This document shows, piece by piece, positions 6,398-8,467 of a DNA stretch of 8,467 nt (its first letter is position 1; every line of letters begins with the position of its first letter). Source of the stretch: Actinomycetes bacterium (GTDB lineage: Bacteria; Actinomycetota; Actinomycetes; Actinomycetales; Microbacteriaceae); contig JAEYUT010000378.1 of assembly GCA_023432305.1 (NCBI GenBank), positions 1-8,467 on the forward strand. The letters are read 5' to 3'. The translations under genes and the position numbers were made by a program. The notes under the pieces are model-generated. The model saw nothing but the letters and a program-made list of their open reading frames with translations, was not told the origin of the DNA and made no database searches.

Positions 6398-6784
6398 GTG
6401 GAGCGACGCGAGAAGGAGGATCCCGACGAGTACCCCGAGCTCGCGGGCTACGTGCCGGGCGAAGCGGGAACGCTCCGCGGGAGGCGCATGCAGCGCATCG
6501 CCCGGGTCGTGGTGGTGCTCGCGATCATCGGGCTCGTGCTGCCCGGCATCATCATCGGACTCGGCACCGCGTCGCGCACCGCTGCGCTCGCGTGCCAGAT
6601 CGTCGCCTCCACGGCGGCCCCCCAGTCGGCGCTGACGGAGGCTCGGTTCGAACTCGGCGGCGGCGAAGGGCCCGGCTGGTACTGCTACGCGACCGCATTC
6701 AACGGCACCGAGACGCAGCTGCGGTTCCTCGGCTTCATCCCCGAGATCAAGGTCGTTCCGGGAGCCCCCGGCACGGATGTGTGA
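6398..6784 (+). CDS. Small single-pass membrane protein of unknown function
   Basis: About 128 residues; family not recognised. It starts with a strongly charged acidic stretch (ERREKEDPDEYPEL), then a basic cluster RGRRMQRIAR, then one hydrophobic helix at about residues 34-56 (VVVVLAIIGLVLPGIIIG). A mainly polar C-terminal part of about 70 residues follows, with two Cys (ACQIV and WYCYA). The positive-inside rule puts the N-terminus in the cytoplasm and the C-terminal part outside, where the two Cys could form a disulfide. GTG at 6398 is chosen because a -10-like GAGACT lies 6 bases upstream (leaderless). GTG at 6371 would add 9 residues. ATG at 6488, preceded by GGGAGG with only 3 bases of spacing, would remove 30 residues including the acidic segment. 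Codon use is like the neighbours. Coding status is fairly sure, the start is less so. Confidence 0.7.
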   Translation: MERREKEDPDEYPELAGYVPGEAGTLRGRRMQRIARVVVVLAIIGLVLPGIIIGLGTASRTAALACQIVASTAAPQSALTEARFELGGGEGPGWYCYATAFNGTETQLRFLGFIPEIKVVPGAPGTDV

Positions 6785-6847
6785 CGCGGTTCGCCGCCTC
6801 TGTTTCACTGTGTGACGGCATCCGGTCGCCTCTCGGGAGGGCGCGCG

Positions 6848-6853
6848 TAGCCT
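6848..6853 (+). promoter_or_regulatory. Candidate -10 element upstream of the 103-residue protein gene
   Basis: TAGCCT, the same hexamer as the one upstream of gnd, 55 bases before the ATG at 6909. The -35 region is not recognisable. Confidence 0.4.
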
Positions 6854-6908
6854 GATCGGGCAGTCGCACCCGGCGACCCATCCGCAGCCCCCGAATCGAG
6901 GTGACCCC

Positions 6909-7220
6909 ATGGACGACACGACCCACGTTCAGCAGGAAGCCGGTTCGCTCATGTGCGCGGCGGCATGCTCGGGAGCGGGTCACCGCGCACACCCCATGCA
7001 GGGGTTCGTGGCGCGAAGCACCCCCAGTCGCTGGGTGGACGCACTCGCGTCCGCGGATGAGCGGGTGCTGGAACTCACGACTTTCGACGGCGGGCGCATC
7101 GCGCTCTGGCACCACCTGCCCATCGAGCTGGCGCCCGGTGAGCCCGTGAGCTACCACCCGGTCGCAGGCGTAGTCGCTGTCGGCGGTGCGCTGCTGAACG
7201 TCCGCGTGATCGACGCCTGA
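6909..7220 (+). CDS. Hypothetical 103-residue protein
   Basis: No family recognised. The ATG is supported by GAGGTGA at 6898-6904 and an upstream TAGCCT. The N-terminal third holds C16-AAA-C20 followed by H25-RA-H28 and Met residues, a spacing that could bind a metal; this is only inference. The rest (SRWVDALASADERVLEL then FDGGRIALWHHLPIEL and a Gly/Val-rich end VVAVGGALLNVRVID) reads like a short alpha/beta or beta-rich domain without signal peptide or membrane helix, so it is probably cytosolic. An in-frame ATG at 6996 would give a 74-residue version lacking the Cys/His segment. The gene is convergent with the copper-binding protein gene 11 bases away, and the two stop codons sit in one inverted repeat. 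The convergent layout does not by itself imply a shared function. Confidence 0.65.
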   Translation: MDDTTHVQQEAGSLMCAAACSGAGHRAHPMQGFVARSTPSRWVDALASADERVLELTTFDGGRIALWHHLPIELAPGEPVSYHPVAGVVAVGGALLNVRVIDA

Positions 7221-7238
7221 ACTCCTGGCGCTCAGGCG
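7214..7238. terminator. Inverted repeat spanning both stop codons of a convergent gene pair
   Basis: CGCCTGA (7214-7220) and TCAGGCG (7232-7238) are exact reverse complements around an 11-base loop. Each arm includes the stop codon of one of the two convergent genes. Stem is only 7 bp and no U-tract follows, so terminator function is uncertain. Confidence 0.4.
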
Positions 7239-7636
7239 AGCTTCGCCATGAGCGATTCGCACGCATCCCGCATGTTCTCGCACGCCACCATGCAGATGCG
7301 GCACGGCTCGTGGTGGTCGGCGTGCATGGCGCATTCGTCGATGCAGGCCCGGCACATCGCCACGCACGCCTCCAGCATGGAGCGCATCACCGTCATGTCG
7401 TGAGCCATCGGACGCAGCATCATCTGCATCATCGTCGTCGCCATGTCGGCCATGTTCATGCAGGTGGAGCTGCAACGGCCGAGGCCGTCCATGCCGGCAC
7501 ACGCGTCGGCGCACATGGTCGCCACCATCGAGCACGCCTGACACGCCTCGATGCACTCCTGCATCGTGGCCATATCCGCTCCGGTCGCCGAAGGGGGCAT
7601 CGAGCCCATCATCGTCGACATTCCCATCAGGTCCAT
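7232..7636 (-). CDS. Cys/Met-rich four-helix copper-binding protein (Csp/DUF326-like)
   Basis: A 134-residue protein with 15 Cys and 27 Met, almost a third of all residues. The Cys lie in helical spacing, CxxxCxxC and CxxxC: ECIEACQACSMVATMCADAC, RCSSTC, ACVAMCRACIDEC, CRICMVAC, DAC. This is the pattern of copper storage proteins (Csp, DUF326 four-helix bundles), in which Cys lining the bundle core bind many Cu(I) ions. There is no Tat or Sec signal, so it should be cytosolic, like Csp3 proteins. Met clusters at the N-terminus (MDLMGMSTMMGSM) and in the middle (TTMMQMMLRPM), plus HADHH, may be entry or surface Cu sites (inference). The ATG at 7636 is chosen over an upstream start at 7675 because GGGAGGAG sits 7 bases before it. 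Likely role: copper buffering. No copper ATPase or CsoR/CopY-type regulator is visible nearby. Confidence 0.85.
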   Translation of the reverse strand: MDLMGMSTMMGSMPPSATGADMATMQECIEACQACSMVATMCADACAGMDGLGRCSSTCMNMADMATTMMQMMLRPMAHDMTVMRSMLEACVAMCRACIDECAMHADHHEPCRICMVACENMRDACESLMAKLA

Positions 7637-7643
7637 CGTCTCG

Positions 7644-7651
7644 CTCCTCCC
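7644..7651 (-). promoter_or_regulatory. Ribosome binding site deciding the copper-binding protein start
   Basis: GGGAGGAG on the - strand, 7 bases upstream of the ATG at 7636. It lies inside the longer possible reading frame that begins at 7675, which argues for the shorter 134-residue product. Confidence 0.75.
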
Positions 7652-7679
7652 GTCGGCACCCGGTCGGGCGCACACGAGC

Positions 7680-7685
7680 AGACTA
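7680..7685 (-). promoter_or_regulatory. Candidate -10 element of the copper-binding protein gene
   Basis: TAGTCT on the - strand, about 43 bases before the ATG at 7636, in the 100-base gap after prs. It fits TAnnnT and would give a leader of about 35 bases. It suggests transcription independent of prs. No operator sequence for a copper repressor is recognised. Confidence 0.4.
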
Positions 7686-7711
7686 GGCCGGGCTCACGCC
7701 CAGGGGAACAG

Positions 7712-7725
7712 CGATCAGGGGATCG
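7712..7725 (-). terminator. Weak stem-loop after prs
   Basis: CGATC (7712-7716) and GATCG (7721-7725) form a 5-bp stem with a 4-base loop, 11 bases beyond the prs stop. A second 4-bp hairpin (GGGC/GCCC, 7690-7701) follows. Both are short and without a U-tract, so termination here is only a possibility. Confidence 0.25.
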
Positions 7726-7736
7726 ACGGATGCGTC

Positions 7737-8467
7737 TCAGGCGGCGCCGTCGAACATCGACGTCACGGAGCCGTCGTCGAAGACCTCGTGGATGGCGCGC
7801 GCGATGAGCGGGGCGATGGGGAGCACCGTGAGGCGGTCCCAGCGCTTGGACTCGTCGAGCGGCAGCGTGTCGGTGACGACGACCTGGTCGATGAAGTCGG
7901 ACTGCAGGATCTCGACCGCAGGGTCGGAGAAGACGGCGTGTGTGGCGCCCACGATGACGCTCTTCGCACCGCGCGCTTTGAGGGCTTCGGCCGCCTTCAC
8001 GATGGTGCGGCCGGTGTCGATGAGGTCATCGACCAGCAGGCAGTCGCGGCCCTCGACCTCGCCGACGATCTCGTGCACGCTCACCTGGTTGGCGACCCGC
8101 GGGTCGCGGCGCTTGTGGATGATGGCGAGCGGCGCGCCGAGGCGGTCGCTCCAGATGTCCGCGACGCGCACACGGCCCATGTCGGGGCTGACGACCGTGA
8201 GGGTTGCCGGGTCGACGCTCTTCTTGAAGTGCTCGAGAAGCACAGGCATCGCGAAGAGGTGGTCGACGGGGCCGTCGAAGAAGCCCTGGATCTGCGCCGC
8301 GTGGAGGTCGATCGACATGATGCGGTCGGCGCCGGCGACCGAGAAGAGGTCGGTGACGAGACGGGCCGAGATCGGCGCGCGGCCGCGGCCCTTCTTGTCC
8401 TGCCGGGCGTAGGGGAAGAACGGGGCGATGACGGTGATCCGCTTCGCCGAGGCGCGCTTCGCCGCGT
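7737..8467 (-). CDS. prs: Ribose-phosphate pyrophosphokinase (PRPP synthetase), N-terminus outside the window
   Basis: The enzyme makes 5-phosphoribosyl 1-diphosphate from ribose 5-phosphate and ATP, feeding purine, pyrimidine, histidine, tryptophan and NAD synthesis in the cytosol. About 243 C-terminal residues are visible of a usual 310-330; the frame is open to the right edge, so the start lies beyond it. Family marks in protein order: FFPYARQDKK (RQDKK codons at 8391-8405, an ATP-contacting segment), APISARLVTDL, GADRIMSIDLHAAQIQGFFD, SPDMGRVRVAD, the IIHKRR segment, and the PRPP-binding loop VDDLIDTGRT (8004-8033). The protein ends SVTSMFDGAA. The ATG at 8318 lies in the middle of the conserved GADRIMSIDLH segment, so it is not the start. 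No truncation or frameshift is seen. The next gene downstream, the copper-binding protein, has its own candidate promoter 50-odd bases away. Confidence 0.96.
   Translation of the reverse strand, partial: AAKRASAKRITVIAPFFPYARQDKKGRGRAPISARLVTDLFSVAGADRIMSIDLHAAQIQGFFDGPVDHLFAMPVLLEHFKKSVDPATLTVVSPDMGRVRVADIWSDRLGAPLAIIHKRRDPRVANQVSVHEIVGEVEGRDCLLVDDLIDTGRTIVKAAEALKARGAKSVIVGATHAVFSDPAVEILQSDFIDQVVVTDTLPLDESKRWDRLTVLPIAPLIARAIHEVFDDGSVTSMFDGAA

Noticed and set aside
6805..6815. Small palindrome TCAC-TGT-GTGA upstream of the 103-residue protein gene, possible operator
   Set aside because: Only 4-bp arms, no second copy found in the window and no adjacent regulator gene; expected by chance.
7637..7675. 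Longer version of the copper-binding protein with 13 extra N-terminal residues
   Set aside because: The extension would place the strong GGGAGGAG site inside the coding sequence, and the added residues do not resemble a Tat or Sec signal.
1..8467. Mobile element, defence system, CRISPR array or RNA gene
   Set aside because: No transposase, integrase, direct-repeat array, inverted terminal repeats or tRNA-like fold was seen, and base and codon use look uniform across the window.

Overview
The window is very GC-rich, with G or C at almost every third codon position. It uses GTG as well as ATG starts, GGAGG-type ribosome sites and TAnnnT -10 hexamers, including some sitting where leaderless genes have them. 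Together with the protein types this suggests a high-GC actinobacterium, probably a Microbacteriaceae member such as Microbacterium. That placement is inference from style and was not tested by alignment. No tRNA, rRNA, CRISPR array, insertion sequence or phage gene was seen.

Left part (1-3308, + strand): a tightly packed run of four genes, joined by a 4-base overlap, a 30-base gap and a 5-base gap. They encode an Ldh2/YiaK-family oxidoreductase (5' end outside the window), a D-isomer-specific 2-hydroxyacid dehydrogenase, a HUMPS-family (OMP decarboxylase superfamily) beta-barrel enzyme, and a short-chain dehydrogenase. Three redox enzymes around one decarboxylase/aldolase-type enzyme look like a sugar-acid or polyol catabolic operon. 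It is related in logic to the enterobacterial yia/ula 2,3-diketo-L-gulonate route, but the enzyme set and the HUMPS active site differ, so the substrate cannot be named. This is the most interesting part of the window.

Middle (3309-4947): 6-phosphogluconate dehydrogenase (gnd) with its own candidate promoter, ending in a perfect 14-bp stem-loop that lies between it and a convergent gene. Next (4948-6309, - strand) is a CaiB/BaiF-type CoA-transferase whose two halves appear in reversed order relative to the usual family architecture.

Right part: a divergent pair of starts at 6310-6397, each with a -10-like hexamer exactly 6 bases upstream, suggesting leaderless transcripts. Then come a small single-pass membrane protein (6398-6784) and a small protein of unknown function (6909-7220). 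On the - strand are a cytosolic Cys/Met-rich four-helix copper-binding (Csp/DUF326-like) protein (7232-7636) and the C-terminal three quarters of ribose-phosphate pyrophosphokinase (prs), which runs off the right edge. gnd and prs both belong to pentose-phosphate metabolism, but nothing here shows that they are co-regulated.
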